Below are positions 22,180-33,416 of a DNA stretch of 64,000 bases, piece by piece; positions within the stretch are counted from its first letter, which is position 1, and every line of letters begins with the position of its first letter. The stretch covers positions 15,919,001 to 15,983,000 of the forward strand of contig JAPTOF010000007.1 in NCBI GenBank assembly GCA_028554755.1, written 5' to 3'. Source of the DNA: Cordia subcordata. Its lineage: Eukaryota > Streptophyta > Magnoliopsida > Boraginales > Cordiaceae. The position numbers and the translations under genes are program-made. The notes under the pieces were generated by a model, which worked only from the letters and a program-made list of their open reading frames with translations, was not told where the DNA came from and searched no databases.

Positions 22180-25100
22180 CAAGAAAGCTACGCTGGTTCG
22201 AGTATGGTGAGAAAGGTCACATTAAGAAAGAATGTCTAAAACTGAAAAAGGGAAAGAAAAAGGTGGAGAATTCAGCTAATGTGGTAAAGAGTGCTGATAG
22301 TGATAGGGAGAACTCGAGTAGTTCTGGGGATGTTTTAACTGTAAATGCATCACAGTGGCATAATCAATGGATTCTTGATATTGGTGCAACGTTCCATATG
22401 TATCCTAGGCGTGACTGGTTCTTTTCTTATTCTAAAAGAGAAGGGAAAGTCTTTCTAGGCAATGATATTTCATTGAAGGTGAAGAGAATGGGCATCGTAA
22501 GTATCAAGACGTTTGATGGTATACAAGATCTCTCGAGTGTTGGCATATATCGGAGCTGAAGAAAAACTTGATTTCTCTTAGGCATTTGGATTCTCATGGG
22601 TACAAATTCCAAAGTGAAAATGGTGCCTTAAAGGTGACCAAAGGTGCAATTATGCTCTTGAAAGGGAACTTGACTAGCAGTCTATATATTCTTTAAGGTA
22701 GTACAGTTACAGGTGTTGTAACTGTTGCATCCGAGGAGAATGATAATGACACCACGCAATTATGACATAAAATGTTAGGCCATATGAGCTAGAGTGGACT
22801 AACCAAGCTGAGTAAGAAGGATTTGCTTTGTGGGCAAAGAACAGGAAAGCTTGAATTCTGCTAGCATTGTGTTTTTGGGAAGCAAACCAGGGTGAAGTTC
22901 AGCAACGGGCAGGAGAATACCAAAGGTGCACCTGATTACATTCATTTTGATTTTTGGGGCCCAAATAAAGTTCCTTCCAAGAAAGGTGCCAAGTATTACA
23001 TCACTTTCATTGATGCATACTCTCAGATGGTGTGGGTATACTTCTTGAAAACTAAAGATAAGGTGTTTCCAATATTTGTTGAGTGGAAGACGTTGATTGA
23101 GAAGCAGACTGGTAAATCGATCAAGCGTCTTATGACTGACAATGGGTTGGAATACTACACTAAAGAGTTTGATGAGTTCTGCAGGAAACATGGCATTATG
23201 AAACGTCGCACATGTGTAGGGACACCATAACAGAATGGAGTTGCAGAATGCATGAATAGAACTTTAATGGAGAAACCTCGTTGTATACTCTCCCATTTTG
23301 GCTTGAGTCAAGACTTTTGGGCTGAATCTGTTAATATGGAGTGCTACTTGGTGAATAGGTCTCCATCCAAAGCTATTGAATTGAAAACTCCTTTTGAGTT
23401 ATGGTTTGATAAGCCTGTTGACTACTCTCGATTAAGGGTGTTCGGTTGCCTCGCATATGTTCACGTGAAGGATGACAAGTTGGAGCCGAGGGCAAAGAAA
23501 TGCATATTCTTAGGCTATGCGTCCGAGAGAAAAGGTTACATGTTATGGTACACAGATCCAGAGTCTCCAGGTTTTCTCGTCAGCAAGGATGTCACATTCA
23601 ATGAGTCTGCTTCATTAGACTAAGAAAAGGAGAAAGCGGTAGTTGGTTTAGACCACAGTGTCAAAGAGCAAGTAGAGGTATTTGCTGATGTTTCAAATGT
23701 TCCATCTAGCAAAAGTAGCAGTCCAATTCAGCTGAATGAACCAACTGAGATGCTTGATCAAAATGTGCATGAACAATAGAAGTACAACATTGCTACTAAG
23801 CGAGAAAGAAGAAATATTAGAGAGCCTCAAAGGTATGGCACTGATCTTGTTACTTATGCTGTGACTGTTGCCAAAACAATTGAAGGACATGAGCCGAATT
23901 CGTACAAAGAGGCTATATCTAGAAAAGATTCTACTCAATAGATAGGTGCCATGAGTGAAGGAATTAAGTCTCTTTAGAAGAATCAAACATGGGAGCTTAT
24001 TGAATTGCCTAAGGGACAACAAGTTGTCAGTTACAAATATGTTTACAAGAAAAAGGAAGGTACTCCAGGGGTTGAAGGTCCTCGATACAAGGTGCAATTG
24101 ATGGCAAAAAGCTATACACAAAGGGAGGGTGTTGACTTCAATGAAGTGTTCTCTCCGGTTGTGAAGCATAGGTCCATCAGGGTTTTACTTGCCTTGATTG
24201 TTCTTCATGACTTAGAGCTTGAGCAGCTAGATGTGAAAATGACATTTTGCATGGTGATCTTGAATAGCAAATTTACATGAGTCAACCGGAGGGGTGTGTA
24301 GTTCCTGGTAAAGAGAATCATGCTTGCAAACTGAAGAAGTCCTTGTATGGGTCGAAATAGTCACCTCGATGATGGTAGAGATTTGACACATTCATGGTGG
24401 GCGCTGGATATACAAGGAGTGTCTATAATAGTTGTGTGTATCTTAAGAAGCTTCCAAATGGTTTATTTATCTACTTGTTATTGTATGTCGATGATATGCT
24501 TATTGTTGCTAAAAGCAAGTCTGCCATCGACGAATTCAAGAAGCAGCTGGGTGATGAGTTTAAGATGAAGGATCTTGGATCAGCAAAGATGATTCTTGCC
24601 ATGGAGATTCACAGAGATCGAAATGCTGGGAAGCTGTTCTTGTCTCAACAGAGTTATATTGAGAAGGTGCTAGACCGTTTTGGGATGCTTAAAACAAAGC
24701 CTATGAGTGTGCCGCTTAGTGTTCATTTCAAGTTGTCTGCACATTTGTCACCTAAAACAAAGGAAGTGGTAGAGCATATGTCTCATGTTCCATACTCGAG
24801 TGCTGTTGGTAGCTCGATGTATGCTATGGTGTACACTCATCCTAACATTTCACATGCAGTTAGTGTTGTAAGCAGGTATATGGCATTGCCTAGGAAAGCA
24901 CACTGGGAAGCCGTGAAATAGATAATAAGATATTTGCGTGACATTGCGAATGTAAGATTGCTGTTTAGCAAGATGACTAGAGATTGTGCAAGGTTGGTAG
25001 GTTATTGTGATTCAGACTTTGTGGGTGACCTTGATAAGAGAAGATCTCTGACAGGTTACGTGTTTACACTCTCTAGATGTGCTATCAGTTGGAAAGCGAC

Positions 25101-25464
25101 ATTACAGTCTATTGTGGCATTGTCGACTACTGAGGCGGAGTACATGGCAATTGCAGAAGCTGTGAAGGAGGCCATGTGGTTACAAGGCCTAGTTCGTGAT
25201 CTTGGACTGCAGCAAGATGCAAGTACAGTCTTTTGTGATAGCCAGAGTGCAATCCATCTGACAAAGAATTAGATGTATCATGAGAGGACTAAACACATTG
25301 ATATCAGATATCACTTTATTAGAGATGTTGTATCACAAGGGATCATACTGGTGCAGAAGATATCTACCCAGGAGAATCCAGCAGATATGATGACCAAGGT
25401 GGTTCCAGTCAGTAAGTTCAAGCATTGTTTGGACTTGGTTGCTATTTGCGGTGCGGAGCATTAA
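22180..25464 (+). pseudogene. copia 2 gag-pol remnant
   Basis: It starts with a damaged zinc knuckle (the GHIKKEC half remains, first Cys residues lost). The protease is at WILDIGATFHMYPRRDWF (22369-22422). Integrase has IHFDFWGPNKVPSKKGAKYY, LMTDNGLEYY and QNGVAE (22937-23250) with a TAA before QNGVAE. RT carries KGQQVVSYKYVYKKKEG (24012-), a frameshift near 24240 at the DVKMTF motif, and YVDDM at 24484-24498. RNase H has YCDSDFVGD, STTEAEYMAI and RTKHIDIRYHFI (25000-25340). It ends with a stop at 25462-25464. At least eight in-frame stops, mostly TAG. Confidence 0.9.
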
Positions 25465-25524
25465 GCCCTTAGGGGCAGTTGGCAACAGGGACGATGGTGT
25501 GTTGATTGGAGCAAATATGTGGCA

Positions 25525-25535
25525 AGGTGGAGATT
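25525..25535 (+). promoter_or_regulatory. Polypurine tract of copia 2
   Basis: CAAGGTGGAGATT directly before the 3' LTR matches the usual plant copia pattern (AAGGTGGAGATTGTTG). Confidence 0.7.
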
Positions 25536-25867
25536 TGTTTAATGTGATCCGTATTTTTGGGCAACAAGAATAGCAAATTACCTTGTGTGTATATTACCTT
25601 ATAGCTTGTTACCTTTTCTAGCACATAATTAATTAGTTGCCTTTTTTACTTAATAGGTTTTAGGAAACCTTTGCACTCTCAATATGTGGCAATACTCATT
25701 GTGTTAGGTGTATGAGAGAAACCAAAGTAAGAGCCTTGTAATCTTCGCTGATCAATAATAAATTGTTCTCCACTGCCCATGGACGTAGGCTTTAAGACCG
25801 AACCACGTAACTCTCTTGTGTCTATTTTCTTTTCGTTTTCTTCGTGTTTGTATGTTTTTCCCCAACA
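25536..25867 (+). repeat. 3' LTR of copia 2
   Basis: 332 bp from TGTTTAATGTG to CCCCAACA. It aligns with the truncated 5' LTR over its first two thirds. Confidence 0.88.
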
Positions 25868-28639
25868 CAGCTCCTCTCTATGGCCAATATCTTCCAACGA
25901 CAGAGAAAGATACTTTTCTTCTTACTAGCGATAAGGCTCCTGTCTTGATCTCACTCAAAAGGCGATCGTTTAAGGACTGATCCTCTTCTTAGGAACGAGA
26001 TGTTCATCCTCTATACCTGGCCTGGCTTGACTGAGTTCGAGAGGCCAAGAGAGACCACTAGGTAGCCATGGCAATCTTTGATGCCATTCAACTCTCTCGC
26101 AAACCTTTTGTCCTAGACTCCCCACTTCTCGCTTCTAGTTTATTTTTATGGTCTACGACCATCAACTATTCCGTCTTCCCCACTATTTTGTCTTCCCCAT
26201 TAGTTATGCTAACATTACCATGTTAAACCTTACCGCTCTTCTTGGACTTTGGCCCCATGACTGAATCATCTCTGCCAATACCCATGTTAGAAACGAGGAC
26301 CACGGCCTAACTTTGGGACAAGAAGGTATTTACTTACAAAGCCTTCATCTAAACCCACGCAAAGGTTGATGATACCGCCGTCTCCGACATTGAGCATTTG
26401 ACTAGCAACTTTTGACTTTTGCTTCCTTAGTGAGCTCTATATCGACCCTTCTTGGTTTAGGCCAAGCCTGTTGGCCGAGACATTCTTAAGGCACAATGGC
26501 CCTTATGTAGAGAGATATGAGATCCTATTTAGCCGCCTTATGGGCCGGAACTTTCATTATACGCCAAGCATCGCACCGTCCAATAATTCCTGCGGTGCTA
26601 AACTCTATCAACCTCATTTCCTTGCTCGCTAACTCGGGTTTGCCCAACGTCTTCCGGTTCTTCTCACTTTTACTGCAAATCGGGACTTCGTCAGTAGACG
26701 CATCTTCCACGATATCTAATACGCTTGTCAAGTTAGTGTAGCGGAGACACTGTTGCAACGTCAGGTGATATTTGTGAACCAAAATTTTACTCTGACTGCT
26801 TTCCAAGCTTCGATATTTGATGGCAAGAGTAGTGGCCCAAAGTATTTTCAACGATCGTAGAAGCCTTAGTCACTCAGCTTATATTAGACCCTTGCATCAC
26901 GGGAACAACCCATTTGCCATCTTCCTTAGCAACTTTACCCCAGGCCACAGGACTATCAGCAAGTAGGATTCTATTCTTTTAATGCTTACAGACTTTAGAT
27001 GTGTACATGCTTATGTGTTAACACCATATATTGGCAGACCCTCAACCAAAAGTCGTGCTGCAACTCCTTTTACTTCACAGAAAAGACCTGCTTCTCCCAG
27101 GGATCTCTCTTTACACCTGATAAAGGCTGCTTCTTCCCCTCGACAATCTAGTCATCGCTTTAGGACGCAGGTGTCGGAACAAGTAATGATCTTCATACCC
27201 TCTTTTTTTCTGGCAGGATGAATTTTTCTCTATGCTAACTTTTTTCTACCTTGTAGTTTGTCTTTCAGGCATCGATTCAGTCATCGATGGCCATTTCTTT
27301 AGCCTCTATGGCTGATCACCCGGCCACCTAGGATACGGGCTCCTCTAGAGGCTCCCCTTCATGTTCTAGCGATGGGCCAAGCTACACTAAAGACATTGAG
27401 GCCTAGTGTGATCTTTTTTGCTGATGTTCCTTCAATCCTAAATCAGGCAGTACCAGTAGCTCCTCTCGAGGATACCGTTGCCCTACATTGTCACCAATCT
27501 CTAGTAAGTGTTAGTTGACCATTGTGTCTTTGTTTTGCCCGAAAAGGATTCTAACACAGTTCTTTTTGCAGCCCCGCCATTCTTCGAGCTCCCTAAGGTT
27601 CTTGAAGACCCTTTGAAGAACACCCGGGGACCTCAATAAATGACTAGTTTTGGCAAGTGGATCATAGGTTCTCCAATTTCTTCTCCTAAGTTTCAAACTC
27701 TCCATGTCAGCTGCCCCTTTCTCAATAAATGATCTTTGCACCATTAGAGCTACCCAGTGCATAGCTCTGTCAGCCTCTACTCTTTCTCTTAGTTCAATCA
27801 ACTAACCAATGCCTTAGGATCAGCCGCTAGGTCCCCTAATGTCCAGCCTGTTCTTAAAGCCTTACTAGCCGAGATGTACCCTTTAGTAAATGGGCGTTCT
27901 CAAGCTAATTCAGTGTTGAAACGAGTTGAGAAGAGTTTAGTAAATAAAGCAGGTTATTTTGAGAAAGAAGAAAGAGTACGCCAGAGATTAGCTGTTCCTC
28001 AAGAGCTGGACGACTAGATAGCACGGATTAGTCAACTAGAGAATGAGTTAACTACCATGTGCAACTAGGTTACTCCTTCGGAGAAGGAACTTCAAAATGC
28101 GGAGACCAATCGGGCTTATCTACTGCTGTGGTATTATGACTTGCACAGCTAGTTGGCTGATGTTCTTACTTAGTGTGCGAATTGGGACAATGAGGTGCAG
28201 ACAGCATCGACCATTTTCATACTCGTGGAGCGCAGTGGCAACAACTTTTCGAGCTTGTCATGGCTGCGATTCTGGATCCCCTCCTTTAGCTATTTCATGT
28301 TCCTCTAGTTTTTGCTTTCTTCTAATCGGCCTTTGGCCATTCCAAGAACAGTTCTTTTGTTTCTTTGGCTGATGGCAACTCATCGGGCCCCAATTTTTGT
28401 TTGTACATAAACGGACTGTGGCCCTAGGCCTGGACTTTTTTTTTTGAATGACTAATATGCATACAATTCTTCTTCTTTCTTTTGTGGTTGCATAATTTTG
28501 TGTATATACATTTACTGTCGCATTTTGCTTTTCAAACAAATTCTAAGCTTGGAAGAGGAACTATTTAAAGTGAAAACAAGATAAGAGAGGCCAAAAGAAT
28601 AACAGAAGAAAGAATTAAACTTAACTCAAGAACAACTTT

Positions 28640-29235
28640 GATGGGCTTGTCTCCGTGCTACCTCCCAAGAATTAGGGTAATAAGGCTTCGAGTACTTGCC
28701 GTTTATCTCCTTTGAGTAATGGAGCACACCGTCAAGATTTCTAAGCTTGCAGATGCCCCCAAGTAAAACGTGATCCACAACAAAGGGACCCTCCTAATTT
28801 GGAAACGACTTTCCAAACTCGCTGTCCTTAAGACCTAGTGCCAAGATCAATTTCCGAACCAAGTCACCTTGATTAAATGATTTAGTCTTTACCTTCTTTT
28901 TGCCGGCTTTGGCTATCTTTTCTTTTGTGCTTCAATATGATACAAGGCTGTAAGCTTATCTCATCTAAGTCTTCCAACTCAACTAACATGGTGTTTTGGT
29001 ATTCTGTTGCCTCTATCTAGCTTTGCTGAAGGACCCGCAATGGCGTAACTTTCTTTTGCACCGGGGTACTACTTCATGTCCATATGTCTGTAGATAAGGT
29101 GATGTACAATACTTGCCGTCTTTGCTGCGCGATAAGCTTATAGAGTCTCTAATAACTTATCATGCCATAGCCGAAGGTTTTGCCCCACCATTTTTTGATG
29201 ATTGATATAACACTTTTGTTCGATCTTAGTGCTGT
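28640..29235 (-). pseudogene. Ty3/gypsy integrase C-terminal remnant
   Basis: Read from 29235 down to 28640, the minus strand shows WHDKLLETL, a highly broken middle, then LYHIEAQKKR, KSFNQGDLVRKLILALGLKD, EGPFVVDHVLLGGICKLRNL and YYPNSWEVAR. This is the end of a Ty3/gypsy pol (GDLVLRK...WEGPY...LxxLDG...NSW pattern). Stops are frequent. It is antisense to the PMD fragment beside it. Confidence 0.7.
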
Positions 29236-29238
29236 CAG

Positions 29239-29308
29239 TGACCATTAACAAAAAGGGGTTGCTTTGTGTAGATTGTGACCTTAATTATAGAAACCTCCCA
29301 GGATCTAC
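29239..29308 (-). repeat. Right member of the distant inverted repeat (partner 18176-18247)
   Basis: Reverse complement matches 18176-18247, e.g. GGTTGCTTTGTGTAGATT and GAAACCTCCCAGGATCTAC. Confidence 0.8.
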
Positions 29309-29547
29309 AACTCTATATGCCCTATACATCATACAGAGTTGAGCTTTCATATCTAAGGCATATATTTATAAAAAATGATATTTTTAAAATTAAATTAAGC
29401 ATCTAAAAAAAATTATTTTCAGGAAAATTGAATCAGTATTTAGATGGGAAATCTTGAACTAAGGGAAAATTGACATAGATGTTTCTTTCTGCAATGGCCC
29501 AAGCCTTTCATTTTTTGGTAGAGAAAAAGAGGATAGATAAATGAGAT

Positions 29548-29619
29548 ACTATCCAAAAATTAATTAGCTGGGAACTTAGACTGACTATCCAAAAATTAAT
29601 TAGCTGGGAACTTAGACTG
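29548..29619. repeat. Exact 36-bp tandem duplication
   Basis: ACTATCCAAAAATTAATTAG and the following 16 bases occur twice in a row at 29548 and 29584. Confidence 0.92.
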
Positions 29620-30555
29620 TACACTGTATGCACTGTGCACCTTATTAGCACTGTGTACCGCAAGTGCATGAACATTACGTGTTTTTGCAACTTTTATACT
29701 ATGCCTTCACAATTACATATGTTCATAACTTTTATACTACACATTCAAAATTTTTAAATATTTATAGGTCTCATATTATGTTCACAATTTTAATATTTTA
29801 AGTTCAAAACTTTTAATTATTCATAATTATTATATGATATGTTCATAAGTTTAATTATTCACTGCAGTTATACTATATATTCAAAAGGTTTACATTAGAT
29901 GTTTACAATTGATAAACATTCAGTTCATGACTCTAAAATATGTTTACAACTAGTGAATGATATGTTCACAATCAATAAACCTTAATATTCACAACTTGTA
30001 GATTTCGAGTTTACAAATTTCAACTTAACAAATATTAAAATCTAAATTAGCTTTTTTTTTCATCCTCATATTTTTCTTCCATCTTTATCATAGTTCCTCT
30101 TTGAATCTTGAACACATACACACACACACAGAGACATATATGGAGGAATTGGATCTACAACCCATCCTCCTTAAAAAATATTGCAATTTTTTCATAGTAA
30201 ACAAAAAAATCATCCGAAAGAAAGATAATAGGAGAAAGACAACAAAAGTTTGTTCGCTCAAGTTTTTCGGCTTTCCTGCTCTATAGACACAGTGAAGTGT
30301 CGCTCGGAGGTTCTAGTCGTTGATGGCACAATTTTGTTCTCTCGTACAACTAGATTTTGCAAAGAAATCTTATAGTCAAAAGGTTGTCAATAAACAGATT
30401 AAAGTCTATTTTCTATTGAAGAAGAGAAAGTAATGCAATTTGCTACTAGAGAAAGAGAAAGTGATGGAGAGGGAGAGAGGAGAGGGCAATGCTAGCTTTA
30501 TGTCTGCTTTTTATTTTATGCTAGAAATGACGCACAGTGCTTTGGGTGCATAGTA
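29620..30555. other. AT-rich intron 1 sequence, no gene seen
   Basis: Contains loosely repeated TATGTTCACAATTTT-like words (29700-29990) and a short (AC)n run near 30117-30130. The 61-aa frame at 30101 has no recognisable motif. Confidence 0.5.
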
Positions 30556-30643
30556 AAATTTGCAATAAAATGCATATTATTCTCTGTGGTTTGAATAATT
30601 TCTTGATTCTATGTGATCTAAAACTTACTACATTACCCCTATG

Positions 30644-32638
30644 TAGCGATGGTAATGGTACCCTGTCCTACTCCGTTTTGTAGGAGTACCACAAGGGTAG
30701 GGGTTGGATTTTTGGCAAAATACCCCTGGTAGGGACCAGGCGGGGTTTTCTTCCCTTACCTCGATGTAGGCGCAGGTAGGGTAGGGGTTTATCCACTCCT
30801 GTTAGGGGCAAATAATCATAACAGGCGGTGAACTAAGATTATACATACTTTTTGCAACAAAATTTCCAATCTAAAACTAGGTATAATCACTTAAGCAATT
30901 TATCAAAAAGTTTACATACAATATAGATAATTAAATATCAAGCACATAGAAGAGAGAAAGAAGACACCATATTTTTAGGTGGTTTGACTTTGCTTACGTC
31001 CACCGCCTAAGGATTCTCCTTTTAGAACTTCAACATGTCCACTATATCAATAGTCCTTCAACAGTTGGTGGAGTATAAACTAACGTTGTTTTACAACCCT
31101 TTAATGCCAATCTTCAAAGTACCTAAGTGAAGCACCTTCACTACAGATTCGACGAAACCTATCTAGCTTTTGCAAGCAAATTCTAGCATTCTACCCAAAC
31201 ATCAAGGTGTGTGAATATGAAAATGAGTGTATCAGTGTGTAACAATAATTTTTACTCTCAACAAGAACGTAACAAGAGTATTGTTCTTGTTTGCTTAATG
31301 ATTTTGCAAGCTATAACTCAATTGGTTGTTGATTTCTGAGAAAAAAGATGTATATAAAGGTATTAGAAAGCTCTATGATTGCCATTCTTTTTGCAAAAAT
31401 CATATTAGCTCAAAAAAGGATAGAAAACCATTTCGAATAAGCTGCAACATAGTTTTCCATAAATAACATGACCCTATCGGTCGGGGGATCTAGTCAACCG
31501 GGAGGGTGACTGGCTCCCTGACCAAGCATACTACTTCTGTAGGTCGCCTATCCGATCAATCAGTAGGGGTGACCGGCAGAGGCAGAAACTGCCCTGCCCA
31601 AGTCCTTTCTTCTATGTTTCAATTAGTAGGCCATAAGGACCAGTCGATCGACCGATTAAGGTGACCAGTTAGTCTAGAAAGTTATTTTTCACTAGTAAAA
31701 TAGTTTTTCAAGGGCTAAGAGTCTTTTGCAAAAGATAGATTATGTTAAGTAAAAGTTTTGCTTAAAAACAAGGTTTGAAAGAAATTTTTAAAGGCTTCTA
31801 AATAAACTCAAAAAGATTTGTAAAGATAGCCATTACAAATTTTTCTAAATAAATCATGAGCTATAGTTCACTAGATCAAGGTGAAACATAAAAGAGCACA
31901 AATCAATACCCTTTATGTCGCCTCATCTTCTCCTTGTATGTCTACTTGCTTCCAAAGGCAATTCTTGATTTCTTCTTCTTGAGGTGTGCTAGCTGATCCA
32001 TTTGGATATTGCAATTTCTTTCCATGAGCGTGCACTTCTTCAAATTCATTGAGTAAACCTTGCTACGCACATTATGGAATGTCATAGAACATGTTAACCA
32101 TCATTATAAAGCCATGGAAAAAAATGTCCATTATTTTCATCATTAAGATGTTTAAGAATATCACATAATCACATTCATATTATTTTCACCATCAAAACAA
32201 CATAGATAAACATGTGGAGTCAACAACTCCCTCTACCCCACCCCGCTATATATGTATATTAGTTATTTTTATATGTTTTTATATATTTTTAATATAAACA
32301 TTATACCATTTTGTATATTTTTAAAATATTATTTATATTTTTAATATAAACTTTATCTCATTAGAGATTTATTTGGTTTAGTGGTAAAAGTTAACTTATT
32401 TTTAATATGTATTTATGTACTACTATTTTTAGAAAAAAGAATAATAATATATACTTTGTTGACCGATTCTCCATACAGGTAGTGCAGGGTTTTTTCCATT
32501 CAATAGGGGCGAGGATGGTAGTAGAAATTTACACCGGCACCAGGTATATATGACAAGGGTAGAGGCAAGAGTTTTATTAGAAGGTCCAGAGTAGAGGTAA
32601 GCATACCCCACCCCTACACCACCCCATTGCCATAACTA
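30644..32638. mobile_element. hAT-like non-autonomous element, nested
   Basis: TAGCGATGGTAATGG at the left and (reversed) TAGTTATGGCAATGG at the right are a short TIR of the hAT MITE type, followed by GTAGGGGT-rich subterminal sequence. The flanks CCCCTATG and CCCTTGCG agree at five of eight positions, as expected for an old 8-bp TSD. Without the solo LTR inside, it is about 570 bp. Confidence 0.6.
30800..32225 (-). mobile_element. Solo LTR, 1426 bp, inside the hAT-like element
   Basis: Starts TGTTAGGGGCAAATAATC and ends GTGGAGTCAACA, with perfect 5-bp TSDs ACTCC (30795-30799 and 32226-32230). No internal coding region, PBS or second LTR is present. Length and the GTCGATCGACCG-type words (31630-31660) resemble long-LTR SIRE/Maximus-type copia elements. 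The minus strand is inferred from similarity in layout to the other LTRs; orientation and family are inference. Confidence 0.8.
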
Positions 32639-33124
32639 CCCTTGCGCTTTTCTAAAGGTGGTATGTTACCCTTCTATAATTTATCTAATTAGCTTATTAT
32701 TCCCTTTTGGTTTGTTTAGTTAGCTGATTACTTCCATGTATTTTCAAAACTTACTACATTATTTCCCTGAATTTCCCAAAAGTGGTACAACTATTCCTTT
32801 TTGTTATTAGTTGAACGTCGTTGGCTAAAAATAAAGATATTTTGTGAAAATCTATAGCATATTGCAAATTTGAACACAAATAGATACCAAAAAGGTGCGT
32901 ATGATGCACAATAAGTTAGTTTCAACAGAAAACATTAAGGTTAAAGATTATGTGCCAACTTTTAAAAAATAGAGGGGGTAATGTGGGAAGTTTAAAAAAA
33001 TATGGATTAATTCATAATTGGACAAAACCACGCGAAGTAAATGCATTTTACCCTATCAATTATAAAATAGATTTTTGATTTCTTCAATTCACGTAGAATA
33101 ATTGAAAAATTACAATCTCTATTT

Positions 33125-33138
33125 GGGGGGGGGGGGGG
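33125..33138. repeat. G14 homopolymer
   Basis: Uninterrupted run of 14 G, 82 bp before PLC exon 2. Length may be uncertain in sequencing. Confidence 0.9.
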
Positions 33139-33219
33139 TGAAAGAACTACTCAAGTTTTGTCAATGTTGATAACATCATTCATCATAAACTTACCCACTT
33201 TGCTCGTGATTTGTTTCAG

Positions 33220-33416
33220 ATCCATCAAGAAATGAATGCCCCACTGGCTCATTATTTCATATACACGGGTTACAATTCTCACTTAACTAGGAAGGAATTC
33301 ATCAGTGATTCCGGTGTTGAACCAATCATAAAAGCGCTAAAGAATGGTGTAAGAGTAATTGAATTGAACCTCTGGCCAAACCCAACAAGAGATGATATAA
33401 TTGTTCGTCATGGGAG
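33220..33416 (+). CDS. PLC exon 2 (X domain, first half)
   Basis: 197 nt between acceptor TTGTTTCAG and donor GTAAGG, phase 0 to 2. It encodes IHQEMNAPLAHYFIYTGYNS through DDIIVRHG. The family's first catalytic His (in HNSYL) is Tyr here. Asn after it, the Glu of IEL and the second catalytic His (RHG) are kept. The Asp of the ELD-x-W metal site is Asn. Confidence 0.9.

Larger units (their letters stand above)
21086..25867 (+). mobile_element. Second Ty1/copia element (copia 2), defective, in PLC intron 1
   Basis: LTRs begin TGTTGAATGTGGCCCG (5') and TGTTTAATGTGATCCG (3'). The 3' LTR ends CCCAACA. The 5' LTR is truncated after about 225 bp and the usual PBS is missing. The flanks GAACT and CAGCT agree at only three of five positions, so the TSD is eroded. 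The element sits inside the PMD fragment. It is older than copia 1 by its number of stops and LTR divergence. Confidence 0.9.
20946..28440 (+). pseudogene. Plant mobile domain-like gene fragment split by copia 2
   Basis: Before copia 2 the frame reads SPLKLKLRGSCTGSPWDLAS then FTSEL. After copia 2 it resumes as PLYGQYLPTTEKDTFLLTSD. Further pieces include LYIDPSWFRPSLLAETFLRH (about 26427-26490) and HFLARXLGFAQRLPVLLTFT (about 26610-26670; X is a TAG). A Glu/Lys-rich, probably coiled-coil part lies near 27900-28140. Order and motifs resemble the PMD ORFs that some Ty3/gypsy elements carry antisense to gag-pol. Many stops and frameshifts make it non-functional. PMD identity here is less certain than at 4570. 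Confidence 0.45.
30556..33056. mobile_element. Outer TIR element in PLC intron 1, interrupted by a hAT-like element
   Basis: The left AATAAAATGCATATTATTCT then CTGTGGTTTG and, reversed, the right GGGTAAAATGCATTTACTTC then GCGTGGTTTTG form an inverted repeat of about 90 bp. The body continues across the insertion (CTACATTACCCCTATG joined to CCCTTGCGC). No reliable TSD was found. It belongs to the same broad GTAAAATGCATTTTAC-ended group as the MITEs at 15267 and 17186. Confidence 0.55.

Noticed and set aside
33125..33138. G14 run as a functional element
   Set aside because: A homopolymer in an intron; length could be a sequencing artefact and no partner G-runs stand nearby.
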